Notes under the pieces: model-generated
Database searches by the model: none
What the model was told of the DNA's origin: nothing
Seen by the model: only the letters and a program-made list of their open reading frames with translations
Made by a program: the position numbers and the translations under genes
Shown here: positions 24,349 to 36,800 of the stretch, in pieces
How the letters are laid out: the number at the start of each line of letters is the position of its first letter
Position numbering within the stretch: the stretch's first letter is position 1
Origin: Nematostella vectensis
Lineage: Eukaryota > Cnidaria > Anthozoa > Actiniaria > Edwardsiidae
NCBI RefSeq assembly: GCF_932526225.1
Contig: NC_064044.1
Coordinates: 2,919,001-2,983,000, forward strand
Reading direction: 5' to 3'
Length of the DNA stretch: 64,000 bases

Positions 24349-27300
24349 CTATGAAATGGCCCCTCCCCAAATGGTAGGCGGGTCCATATTGGTTTCAAGA
24401 TATTCGTGAATTGTAAATCGAGCGCCTTTGCCCGTTCCGTATTCATCAACCACCGGTAGAAAGTTAGTTCTGACTTTGGGAGCAGATAACTCTAGGTATC
24501 GTCTAGGTCTAGTGAAATTCTGGTATAGCCAGAATTGGTATTAAGGAAGCAAGTGCAGTGGTAACCCACTGGCATGCCTGCGTTGGAATGTCGTCCTTCG
24601 AACACCCATTGGCTGAGAACCTTTATCCAAACAAAACTAAACGTTTTTGGGGTGTCAGTGAAGGTCTCTTGTTTGAGCTTGCGGTCATTAGAGAGCATAC
24701 AAAAGGGATGCGGTACGATACCCCAGGTGATCTTGTATTCATCTCGTAAACATCATGTAATCTTCTCGTGATTATCTTAAAAGTTACTTGTGTAAAGTAG
24801 CGTTTGTAACAACGACCAAGTAAACCCGGTACCGTCCCCACATCTCGTCTCTGTCGTTTGTTACACAAGCAGCGACGAAGAGAGCGACCCCACGTGATGC
24901 TCGCGTGTATTGAGACATGTAGCGACCCCACGTGATACTCACGTGTATTGAGACATGTACTGTAGCGACCCCACGTGATACTCACGTGTATTGAGACATG
25001 TACCGACCCCACGTGATAATCACGTTTATTGGGGCATGTACATACCCCACGTGATAATCACGTGTATTGAGACATGGAGCGACCCAACGTGATAAAATGT
25101 TCTGACCCCATGTGATACGTGAGTGCATTGAGACATGTTTTGACCCCATGTGATACAATGTTCTGACCCCGTGTAATACGTGAGTGCATTGAGACATGTT
25201 CTGACCCCACGTGATAAAATGTTCTGAGGCCCCGTGTGATACAATGTTCTGACCCCATGTGATACAATGTTCTGACCCCATGTGATACGTGAGTGCATTG
25301 AGACATGTTCTGACCCCATGTGATACTTACGTGTACTGAGACATGTTCGGGTCGAATGAAGACTTGACGCCAAAGTTCTTCTCATTGATCTCAAACATCT
25401 CTTGGGGGTCGAAACCCTCAGGGTCCTGATAAAAGAAGCAGAACCGCGTTATTCATGATACGAAGAGGTTGTATCACATTATCTTTTGTACATGGTACAA
25501 ATACTGAGTACTCACATTATCTTTTGTCCATGGTACGAATACTGAGTACTCACATTATCTTTTGTCCATGGTACGAATACTGAGTACTCACATTATCTTT
25601 TGTCCATGGTACGAATACTGAGTACTCACATTATCTTTTGTCCATGGTACGAATACTGAGTACTCACATTATCTTTTGTCCATGGTACGAATGCTTTCAT
25701 TTCCTCCAGCGACGGACTCCATTTCTGAAACATATTTTGAATGCTTCAACCAAAGGTATCATAAGAGTTTAGTCCCGTAGGACAAGACAAGTGTTTACGT
25801 GGATTTTTGCGAAACGTTTAACCGAGCGAACGAAAACACTTTTACACAATCTATAAAAATGATAACATCCCGGGTACGGATCCAGGATTTCCCAAAAGGG
25901 GGGGCATCGACCCAAAGGCGGGGTTATAATATATACAACCAAGGCTGGAAGTAAATAGCCGCCTTCAACCCTCCCCCCCTGCCTTGATGCAACACTGCCT
26001 TTTAAACACGTCCTTTCAGGTCAGACCTAGTATTTTTTAAATGTGGGAATAAATAAGATTTTATGTAACTGCAGCAAGAAAAAACGTTCTAATACACACC
26101 TCTAGCTTTCTTGGCTTGATAAATGGGATTTTCTTGGCGCTGATTAGTTCTCGGTCAGTGGGAAACGAGTCTGAAAGGAAGGGAAAGATGGGATGAGATA
26201 AAGGCTTTATACTGTCATTGCACAGCGTCATATAATTAATGATAAAATTTATCAATGGTAGTTTATAAATTATCATGTATAATCATTCGTTAACTATTGA
26301 TACTCTTACACATTGATAGCTTTAAACAATTTGATCTAAAACAGTTTCATTCAAGGGAAGGCTTCTGAAACCTGGTGTGAAACCGTCTTGCATGCCATTA
26401 CGCATTACGAAGCATTCTGGGAGATCCGAGGAAAGATGCACGAGGGGAGGGCCAGTCAACACTCCTTTCCCCAAAGTCAGATGGTTTTTTATAAATATTT
26501 TTACCCCAAAGCCAAACAAATCAATTCCAGGCCATACAGTCCTAGAATAGCAGTGTAAACAATTTTGGAATCAATTTGGTTTCAGAAAAGGCCGCATTTA
26601 GGAGAGCTGTGGTGATTCGTTAGAAAATTTTTTTCTCACCCAGGCAAGGCCAAACAAGAAAAAAAGATGAATCTACATTTGCTTGCAAATATCCATAAGT
26701 ACAGCATTCAATTATGCCCCAATAGACTTTAGGATGTCTCAGGCACTCTTCCGATATTCTCATAGCTGTGTTTATTTTTGATAAAAATACAAGCAACCAT
26801 CAACTTGTTCTGACATTAGCACAGCGACGAGCGATTAGAGATGGGACCGCAAAGCACTGTTGGAAAGCTAGGATACCGCTGACAGGAAAATCGGTGTTTG
26901 ACTTTGACGGGCAGCATAAAACTCAAAAAAAGGGGGGATGCATCTGTTATTCGTCTGTTTTTGTAAATCAAGCTCAAAAATAGCCAGGAGTCAATGGGTT
27001 AAACATTTTTTCCCTTTCAGTTCAAAATTCGATCATCCGTTATCAGTTGTTTCAAGTCTCTCAAACCGAGGATCATGCTGTTGGAGGTCCTCTCCCATCT
27101 GTCAAATTCTTGTTAAAAATTTGCAGAATATTGAATATCGCAGTATAAGCAAAAGGGGAAAGAAGGGAAGTAACACAACTACCTTCATCTTCGTGGTTCC
27201 TTGAATCGACAGCCCGAGTGGATTCCCGGAGGCGCTTCCGTCTTGCTCTACGCCTTGCGCGAGAACTCTGCTCTTGTTTTGTTTCCTTCCCGGGTTGTTG

Positions 27301-29686
27301 ATGTATGTTGTCAGAAGCCGAATCTGTTGTCTTTTCAGGAGTCTGGTAAACCAATGTTATCAAAAAGGATTATATTTCCAATAAACATAACGACCACTAA
27401 CGGAATATAATCCCTACAAGTAATACATCATCGTCACCATCATCATCACAACCATCATCACAACCATCATCACAACCATCATCACCATCATCACAACCAT
27501 CATCACAACCATCATCACAACTGTTGTGGGACTATTCTACAACATTCTCATAAATAAATATTCTAGAAATCCTAGTTTGCTCACCGGATCTCAATATTGA
27601 CCTTTTATCACCTTTTCACTTTTCATTCTGAATACTAAGTATGCACCTTCTAGTCATACAGGTCATGCGCAGTGTGACCTATGCCAAAACCAGTTTAGCG
27701 TTTACCTTAGATAAACATTTACTTTGCAGACATTTCGAACAAGCCAAACGTATCCCTCAGCCTCATTATTCTGTTGTATTTTATATAATAATTATTTCTA
27801 GTCAATTTATTTCTTATTCTAACATCGACGGATTCTTACTATAGTTATCCTCAATTGTGAAATTGTTCTGTTCCCTTAGATCAACATTCATTTGCAATTC
27901 TCGCATTACCTTCTTAAGAGCAGTCAAACCAGTTAGTACCGAATTATTAATTAGTCAGTATAAATAGGAGTTCACTGTAAAACATATTGGACTTGTAATA
28001 ACGACAGCTTGCTGCGGAGGCTATCGAGTAAGTTCTGTTGGCTTCGTGAAGACAATCCCTAGTCAAGGAAGAGGCCTAGTAAGGATTCCCTTCTATCAGC
28101 CTCGCCTTCTGAGAATCGTCTGATCGTTACCTCCTAGAACAAGCTTGAATACCTCCCTGCTCGCTTAAGAGCTTGTCCTTACAATAAACGCTACTGTGAA
28201 CCAGCAACCAGCCGTTCGTATTGTGACCTCCCGCATGCACTTTGATCTAGTTCACCCACAACACAACCACCATCATCATCGCCTATCACCATCACCATCA
28301 TTAACAGCATCATCATCATCATCACCATCACCACCATGTTCATTATCATCATCACCTTTTCCTCCCCCTGTTCCTCTTTTTTGCTCTCCTCTCCCGTTAT
28401 TTTTTCGTCGCCACTGTTTCCCAAAGCACTCTGTAATTTCTTTATGTCCTCCAAGATTGTTTCCTTGTGGTTTACCCTGTATATGAAGTATAACATTTTT
28501 TAAGCAATATTTTGAAATAAAATACCAAAGAAACTTTTTTGTATGCTTACTGTAAGACCTTAGTTTAGACGCCTTTTTCTGTGCTGCGTGACGTTATAAA
28601 TATGCGTTATTTTTATAACCGAAGTATGAGACCTGGTTGTACTTAGTTTTCTGGCTATCCCTGCAAGGATTTTACGAGACAAAGTTATACTCGGGTGTGT
28701 TTCATTAAGAAATCAGCATGCCAGCTCAGCAGGGTATTGGGTTAAGGTAAACACTTAGAAACACAGGGCGCAACCTGGATTCATCATCATACAATGCTAA
28801 GGTACATTTTTCCATGACCCAATCTCAGCATGCTCCGCAGGGTATTGGTAAAACACTTAAATACCTGCGGTATTCTCGCTAGTCCACGTCAAGTGCAGAG
28901 CTCCGTAAATATCGAAAAAGCAGAGCCGTAGATTAACTTTGATAATTTCGAAGTTGAAAATAATGTTCTGTATACACAAGGCAATAACGGAGAGATTCTT
29001 GGGAGCAGTTTTCTACGGCAAAAACGACAAAAATTGTGATTGAAAATTTAATTCGATTTAATTCTTCAGCGCGCGCGTGAAAATAACGAAACCTGAAAAC
29101 TTATTTGCTTCAAAATCGCTCCATTTTCTATTCTTACCTGTCTAGTCGCCAGAGAATATTGAAAATATAGTTGTCTTGCACCATTGATGTTTAAGACATT
29201 ATTTCGAACTTGATCATATCTCTTTTTCTTCTTTTTATGGAGCTCTGCTCTCGGCAAAGTCTTGTGGGAATGGCGACTTGGACCAGGCGCGCGCCTTTTA
29301 TACCGCAGGTCCTTGTTTAAAAACAAGGACCTGGATTTGTCATCTTACAAAAGGCCTTACATGCTAAGTATTTGTTTTTATATGAATCCCATCAAGGTAC
29401 CCCACACAATTGTTCCAATAGATCGTTGCGCAGGAGTTTGTGCATGTACTTTTTGCCTTATTATTTTTATTATTAAGTAGTGTTTGGGTAGGCGAGGCCT
29501 GACGGAGGGGGGAGGGGGGACACTCCACCAGACCCCCAGATTTATGAACTATTCTTTATGGATGACTTACCAGATGTGTAAGAAAAAGGCAGCCAATACC
29601 GCGAGTATGAAAAGTCCGAGAAACCACAGGGTGACCAGGATCACCAGGATCCTCTGGAAGCCATACGAGTCACCGCTACAAGTCAT
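24349..29686 (-). CDS. Membrane-anchored protein with LsmAD-like segment
   Basis: Exons assembled from splice signals and phases: 29571-29686 (start), 28356-28476, 27183-27342, 26100-26170, 25668-25724, 25331-25425 and, as last exon, 24349-24519. At least one exon between 25331 and 24519 is missing because phases do not join. The protein begins with a short polar stretch and one membrane segment (ILVILVTLWFLGLFILAVLA), then a Glu/Lys-rich region, then a strongly basic patch (RARRRARRKR). The segment PQEMFEINEKNFGVKSSFD-x-x-x-x-x-YT resembles the LsmAD motif of ataxin-2. The combination with a membrane anchor is not the usual ataxin-2 layout, so I leave it unnamed. Two exon ends (at 25331 and 25668) are duplicated into minisatellites. 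Confidence 0.55.
24885..25345 (-). repeat. Minisatellite spanning a splice donor
   Basis: A variable array of about 34-38-bp units with ACATGTCTCA and CACGTGAGTATCACG cores. Read on the minus strand, each unit repeats the end of the exon at 25331-25425 (coding MSQYT) together with its GT-AGT donor. Several units retain GTGAGT or GTAAGT at the same place, while others have lost it. Confidence 0.85.
25480..25690 (-). repeat. 38-bp minisatellite spanning a splice donor
   Basis: Five to six copies of a 38-bp unit. On the minus strand each contains the last part of the exon at 25668-25724 (coding FVPWTKDN) followed by GTGAGTACTCAG, a consensus donor. The array is therefore a duplication of an exon-intron boundary. 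Only one copy is the frame-compatible exon. Confidence 0.9.
27424..27520. repeat. CATCACAAC-type microsatellite, left part
   Basis: CAT/CAC/AAC triplets interrupted by the solo LTR at 27522. The same kind of repeat continues after it from 28264 to about 28355, directly up to a splice donor. Confidence 0.9.
27522..28263 (+). mobile_element. Solo LTR
   Basis: A 742-bp block starts with TGTTGTGGG and ends with CCCACAACA, the TG-CA inverted ends typical of retroviral-type LTRs. It contains a TATA-like GTATAAATAG near 27958 and a polyadenylation-type AATAAA near 28182. CAAC flanks both sides, consistent with a short target duplication. It split a triplet microsatellite and lies in an intron. No internal retroelement genes are present, so it is a recombined solo LTR. 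Confidence 0.75.
28264..28355. repeat. CAT triplet repeat, right part
   Basis: The continuation of the microsatellite split by the solo LTR. It reaches exactly to the donor of the exon at 28356-28476, whose GTGATGATGAT start is itself part of the repeat. Confidence 0.85.
29305..29332. other. Perfect 13-bp stem hairpin
   Basis: CAGGTCCTTGTTT and its exact reverse complement are separated by two bases. On the minus strand a TATAAAAGG follows directly. No gene is assigned to it. Confidence 0.7.
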
Positions 29687-29689
29687 GCC

Positions 29690-30800
29690 CAGGCTACGCT
29701 CGGTCAGCTAGCGATCAAATCTGCCATGCATGCAAAATTAGATAATTAGAATGCACAATATCATTTACCTCATTTGTTCAGACCTTTTTAAAATCCTTGA
29801 AAAAATCTTACGAGGCGAGTTCACAAGTTTATTTGAAATGTTCGCAGGCGTAAAGTTGTTGCTATATGGTTCTTGAAGCGTCCGCTACCAACTGGAAATG
29901 GTTAATCAAACCGATATTTATCCGTTGGATACTGCATTTTTAAGTTAAGATTTTCCGGGCCCTTACTTTGATCCTAAAAAGACAGGTGTTGACACAAAAT
30001 GTTGTCAAGAAAGCGTCAGATTTTTAAGGCGCATTCACATGTACCGATTTGTCGCGCAAGACATTCAAAAGTTGTGATTTGCGAGGAAACATCGGGTACG
30101 ACATGAAAAATTGTTGAATCGAGCGAGATTTTTAGAAGTCGGGCTGACACCGAACGTACGTACCCAAAATCGTCCCGACAAATCGCGTGTTAATCGGCCT
30201 TGAGTAATGTATAACGTAACGAATCCTACCTAATGAGTTAATTAGCATTATGAGCTTACAAAGACGATTTTATCAAACCCTCAACGAACAAAACAGCATA
30301 TTCGAGAACGAAGAGGATATGCGAAGTTATGAGTCTTTCCTTTCCTATATGTCCATGTTAAAAGATTTTCTAGGAAATAAAAGAATTTCTAGGAAATAAA
30401 ATAATTATCCGATTATTTGACTGCGACTTAAATTACCTCATACAGCGCCCCTAGTAAAACACTCTCCAGCCCACATCTTTGACCATACCGTGATGGTAGA
30501 TCCCTGCTCTATCGTAAATGACGGTTGATTGTTTTGTGACGCGAGTTGATTGGGTAACAGCGCGCGCCGTTACCATGACAATCAATGGTATACGCGCCCT
30601 AAAAACCGAGCACTGCGCGAGCGACAAAAATAAAATGCAAGCCCATGCGCATGGGTTCGCTGACATGTACTGTACGATGATATCCCAGCTGTCATTGGAT
30701 GGATGAGGCTTTTCATTTTATTCATAATTGAAAGCACGCGTTAATTAGTTTCGATAGTTGATTATAAAAATCACGTTTTATTCATAATAGGTATGATGAC
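29690..30800. other. Spacer between two minus-strand genes
   Basis: No convincing exon is visible. Short ORFs at 30451-30706 overlap on both strands without recognisable domains. It should contain the promoter of the gene that starts at 29686. Confidence 0.5.
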
Positions 30801-30803
30801 AAT

Positions 30804-33800
30804 CTAGTTGCTTTTCATCTTTCCCTTGTCTTTCCTTGGCAACACATCCATAGCAGAGCGCCACAGGAGTTGATAATAGAACGCTAATCCCAACATACAA
30901 AACGACGTCACCACCAATATATATTCGGCGTGGTTTGGGTACCCTGTGCCACACAGGGTGTACCAGTTGGTCCCATCGGGTGGGGCGTGGCCGGAAGGGG
31001 TACAGTGCCAGTCAAAGTACCCCTCATCATAGTCTCTTGGACATAAGAAGGTTTTCTTTTGGAGGACCTGAGATGGTTCAAGTAAGAGATCAGATTTCAC
31101 TGCTCAATGTGCCTGTCCATAATAGCTGGTAGAGTAGAGATAATGCTGTACTCCAGTTTTCTGGTTTTGGTCTTTTTCCAAATTGATAGTTGAATCTTTA
31201 CTATCAAAGTTTGTACTGTGCAAATTTGTCCCACGTTGGCATCATCTTTAGTGTAAATGAAAGGACTATAGGCGAATTTCCACAAAAGCTAGGACAAAGC
31301 TTTTTCGTAGGCTCTTAAACCCCAAATGGGATGTTCATCAGTTGTGAATTTAATCTGCTTGAATCATGGTGAATTTCAATCAATCCGTTTACCAAAACAG
31401 CTCAGTTCTATTTTAAAACATCAAATAATACAAGGACATTTTGCATTTAAAAAAAATGATGAGAGATTTGAATATTCAAAGCAAAACAAATCAACATAGC
31501 ATGCTCGGTCTATCCCAAAACTCCGGAGAACTGGCTAGCAGACTATAATCAACATTGTCAAGCAAGTTGGATCTACGGACTGGTCGCAGTGGGCGGGTGC
31601 TGGTCAGCGTATAGTCAGCGTATATATTTACCTGGCCTAAAGGGGTGTGGACGGCAGTTACATGTGAACAGTTTCCAATGCGCTGGTGAAGCCCAGTGGC
31701 TCTCACATTCTCAGGATGGGCAAACCCCACCAAGAAGACATAGAATAGGAAGTGTATTAGGACATTGAAGCTAATCTCATCAAACCTGCTTCTTGTCTTG
31801 GGTGAATCTGTGGTACAACATAGCAAGGAATTAAAATAATTAAAATAATGTGATTTTATTGCCTTGTAACATCATGCCTGAGGTGAGAGGAACACCTGGG
31901 ACACAGAGTTATGCAAAAAGAGCCTGAAATTAAAAAATAACGAGCTTGACATGTTTCACTCTGAAATCTTATTATGTTTCACTCTGGAATCTCTGAAGCC
32001 CCGGAAATGATGGGAAAATGATACAAAATAAGAATTGCATTATTATCAATCCAGACCCTTTTTGCATGATCTGTTACATAGACCGAATCTAAGCAGCTCC
32101 ATGCAATTATTAATCACAGACAATTTGATATCAAACGGTGGTATACAGCAGTATAGAAACTAAAACTGCCTGGGCCGGGTTCCAAGAAAGCAGGTTAATG
32201 CTAACCCAGAGTTAAATAAGGTTGTTATCCAATCAAATGCCTCAATAACCATATTTATCAGTGGATAAGCACTAACCTGCTTTCTAGAAACCGGGCCCTG
32301 GCAAGTAAAAACTTTCATATTAAGCTGTGCGACCACACATCTGGCAATACTATGATACCTTTTGGATTGATTTCATCAGGTCTGCTATGAATCCTGGGAT
32401 TGCGATCGGCCCGCCAGAGGAATACCCCATAGACAAGACACATCAGTAGTACAAGCACCTCTGTGTGAATGCCATACATGTCATGTGGTATGTGGTAGAA
32501 CACTATAAACTGAACCACACCCAGTGGCATGGAGAACACGCCCGCCACAAGAACACAGGTCAGTTCCTTGAACCAACTGAAATGAGGCAATGAATGTGTA
32601 GACCTTGCATCAACCATGCTACAACTAAGTAATACCCATTCATATCTCTCTTTTACTATAGAGGGGACTTTAAAAAGAAGTAACCAAAGCAGAACCTCAA
32701 AAAACAGACACTTGGGGACCAAAGAAAGTGAACACTCGGGTATGGGGGTCAGTACGCAGCTCTTACAAGCTGCAGCTTTATTGGGCCAATGAACAATATC
32801 CGCACCTCGACACAAAGAACAAGAAGAATAGAGACAAAAGAACTCCTTTGTAGAACAAAGATAATAGGAGACAAAGCAGCTGCGTACTTACTCAAACACT
32901 CTATAGAGGTGTCCATTAATGGAGGTTGTTTAATGGAGGTTTCATCAGGTCTTTAAAAGGGACTTATGCGACTTAAGTGCCAGTTTTACTCTCAAGAATT
33001 CTAGCAAATAATCATCTATCATATATAAATAAAAAAATGTTTCATAATGTAATCAATATTGAGTGTCCTGTTTTAAGAGATTTCAAAGTCTCATAAAAGT
33101 CAAGATAATTGAGGTAAAAATGCTGTTAAGAATACCTTTTTGATGGCTGGAATTTATCCACACCAATCAGGGCCCAGCGCATGCCATGGAAAATAAATGT
33201 AAAGCTGGACGCAAATGTCATATGGAAAATATAGCTGGTCCATGGTACCCAGTAGTGACGATCAAAGAGGTTAGGGTCAGTGTCATGCCACGACCACCAG
33301 AGGAGTTTGATCCCCATAATGTCAAACGGGAAGTCAAAGATGACATCAGCTAGACCAACTGCAAAGGGTTCGGCAGAGAGAGGAAGGCGGAGCTTGGCCA
33401 CTGACAATGCAACAGTGTACATGACACCAGGATCTGGAATAGCATGTATTATTGACTGTCAACAATACAGATACAGATAGAGAAAAGCATTCCCTGCTAG
33501 CAGAGGCCTCTTTTCTCTGTATTTCGCTGGGCTGGAGTTCGCGAGGAAAAGATACCTCTGCCATGGGTCGAAACTGTTTCTGTTGCGCATGCGTGAGCGT
33601 TAATAAGCGACCGACGTGCCAAAACCCGTACCATCGCGCGAAAGCTGTCAATATGCTAATATGCTTTGCATGGGTTTAGTCGAAAATCATGAATCAAACT
33701 CCGGTTAGTTCTCCTCTTCGAAAAAAGAAAACAACTGTTCAATTTCAATCACCTAAAACGTCACTAAAAAGATTGAACAACAAACGCAGCAAAGACGAGT

Positions 33801-36800
33801 TTTGTCTTGTTTGTGGGATTAATTTCAAGACATCTGGACAGGCGAGTTTCTTCAATGTAAATATCGCACAGTTGGATTCGAAGAAAATGTTACAAAACTT
33901 TTTGGTAAACTTAGATGAGCTATTCCCAGAAGAATATGCAAAACCTGTAAACGGAAGATTGACTCGCTAGTCAAAAGAGAGAAAATTCTGAATGAAGATA
34001 AGGCATTGAATGGCTTCTTTTATAATTCGTCGCGTGATATTTCTACGGAGGACGCCGTTTCGAATGCGGGCTTATTATCCCGCAGCGGATATACGTTTCA
34101 TGCATGCGCTAGTCATTGTTGGCTCAAATAGTGGCCAGTAATTAATGAACGGAGCATGCGCTTTGGATCTCGTCCACGATCGTGGACGGCGGTTTGATCA
34201 AACGAACTTGCGACCCATGGCAGAGGTATCTTTTCCTCGCGAACCCCAGCCCAGCGAAATACAGAGAAAAGAGGCCTCTGCTAGCAGGGGAAGAAAAGCA
34301 TAGCTTCAGGGAAAGACCCAGGATTTAAAAATGTGGGGTGGATAATGGCTGGATAGACAGCTTATAACTGATCCAGTGGTTCTTGGTAGGTTACTACATA
34401 GATCTTACAATACTTCATGCTGAATTGGATTTGTCACGTCAGCAAAGTCAGGCAAGCGAAGGAAAATGGATAGTTCCTCTCAACCCACATTTATTTTCTT
34501 CAAACAAAGTGACTCTTTTTTTTTACTTAAAAAGGGGGGTGGATAGCCACCCAATCCACCCCCTATATCCGCCCCTGAGCTTATATCTACAGGCTTGTGT
34601 TAGGAGAGTACTTACAAAATAAGACTATGTGCAAAGGCAGTCTTTTCTCTACAAGCATCACCATGGATTGTGCGTGCCAAAAATTGTCCACATCAGGCAC
34701 AAAATATGAGACACATTCAGTGGTCAGCCCATGGAGGGAGAGTGTTATCCAGAGAAGGATGTAAGTCTTTCCATTTCTTAATGCTGAAAAAAGGATAAAG
34801 AAAGACAATTACTTTTACTACAAGCAAAGGCAATACACATACCTGCCAACCTCTGGAAATTTTAGCCTCCTATGCGCCGCTTTTAGGGACCACGCTTTCC
34901 CAGGCCCCATGAGCGCTTGCTCCACAGAAAGGCAAAACGAATTAGCCAATCAGCTTTCAACTTCCAAATCCTGGAAAGTTGACCTTGGCTAACCTAAAAG
35001 CTGACTAACAGGTTCGCTAGCTGGTTGGATTAGCAGCATGCCACTACACCGAGGTAACAATCAGGTAAAAGAACTCCCATAGAAGGCTGCATGGCCAATT
35101 GAAGAAGTAAAAGTAGTTGAAACATTGAAAACAGTACTTGATAAATTTTCTGCCAACACGAACTTGAGAGATTTAGCGACGGGCTTTGGATCCACAATGG
35201 AGCTTTCAGCGGGTCTCAGGCATTTCACTCATCGCTTAGGGAAAGTTCATTCATTATCCCGAGGGGCGGTGTGAGGATTTTGATAAAAGTAAGGAATAAA
35301 ATTAGTTGACCCCCCCCCCCCCCTTCAGGATGAACTAAATTTTCCATGCCCCCCTTTACACTTCCCCCATTTCCGGTGCCCCTCCCAAAAACCGTAGAAA
35401 GAAGGAGCAAAGGATCGAATGGCAATAACAATTTCAAAGGAATGCAATCAAGAGATTAGCTGCAAGCTGGATTGAAAATGGAAGGGGAAGGAATTGTCTT
35501 AGTTCAGAAAAAGTGAAGGCACTCAATTTCTCAAAGATGCAACTAACTCCAGGTTGCAACCTGATAATGGTTGATGCTATAGATGACATAAAAGAAGCAA
35601 AAGGCTTTTCGATCTTCTCCTTGCAAGAAAAGCGCAGCACAAGAAAAGAGAAAAGAAAGAGAGTGAGGAAGACAGTGAATCAGATATGAGCGTTGATTTT
35701 GATGACGGAGAATGAAGAGCACTTATAGCATGAAAACGTTTTGTTTATATTTTAGATATGGAACATAAGTACTTTATAATATTATATATATTATATTATA
35801 TAATATTATATATGAAAAAAATGTATATAGGGTATACAGGTTTGCATTATAAAACGTGGTCCTTAATTGTGCATGCCAAATAACTGCCCTTAAACCGAGA
35901 CAAGTTAATTAAACCAAGAAGTCTGATTTGACACTTAGTGAAATTATATAGTAGAGACAACACCCAAAGGAATCAGTGACCCCCCTTTTAAAATCCAAAC
36001 ACTTTCGATGCCCCCCTTTAGACCTCGGAAATTTCTCGAGGCCCCCCCACAGCATCCTCACGCCCACCCTTGGGATAATGAACTTTCCCTTAGTTGCTGT
36101 GAACAGTTGATTTATCTCATGTTTTACACTCTAAACATGTTTCAATGCTCTTTCTAGTATTGCAAGTCTCTTGTAGCACTTACAAATAAAGAGACTGGAA
36201 TTTTCCTTTCCGTAAACACTGGGATCCTCTTCCGTCAAACATTCTATCAGTGCGACTAGATCAAGAGAGCTTTTCCCAATAACATTTACTTTACCAGCAG
36301 ACACTGTTGTTAAACTGCAAATGAAGCATTCATAGTCTGCCTTGACAATTTTCTTTGGAGTTTCTGCCATTTAAATTTATTTCTGGGACATTCCTATTGT
36401 AACATTTGCAAGGAAGAAATAGAAAAACTTTTAACGGTTTTGTTTTAACGGGAACAAGTGCGGCATTCTAACATGGGTTTTGATTAGTTTTTCGCAAACA
36501 ACCGCTCGATCTTGATTGGCCATGTAAAGACAATGGCTAATTTATTTTGCCGCTCTGTAGAGCAGGTGCTCGTGGGGCCTTGGGAAGCGTGGTACCTAAG
36601 AGTGGTGCGTAGGAGATTACAAAAATCTTAAGGCTTGAGAATATTTTTTTTGGGGGGGAGGGGTGCCGTATATTAATTTTGGGGAGAGGGTTGGGTATAC
36701 CATCGCAGGAGTTGGCTGTATAGAAAGCCTTTGCGCACAATTCCACTTATAGATCCTACTTAAGGGTGATAAATTGCGCTACGTAAGGAAATTATTGTTT

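Noticed and set aside
22740-25690. CRISPR-like appearance of regular repeats
   Set aside because: Units are contiguous without unique spacers and the genome is eukaryotic; these are minisatellites.
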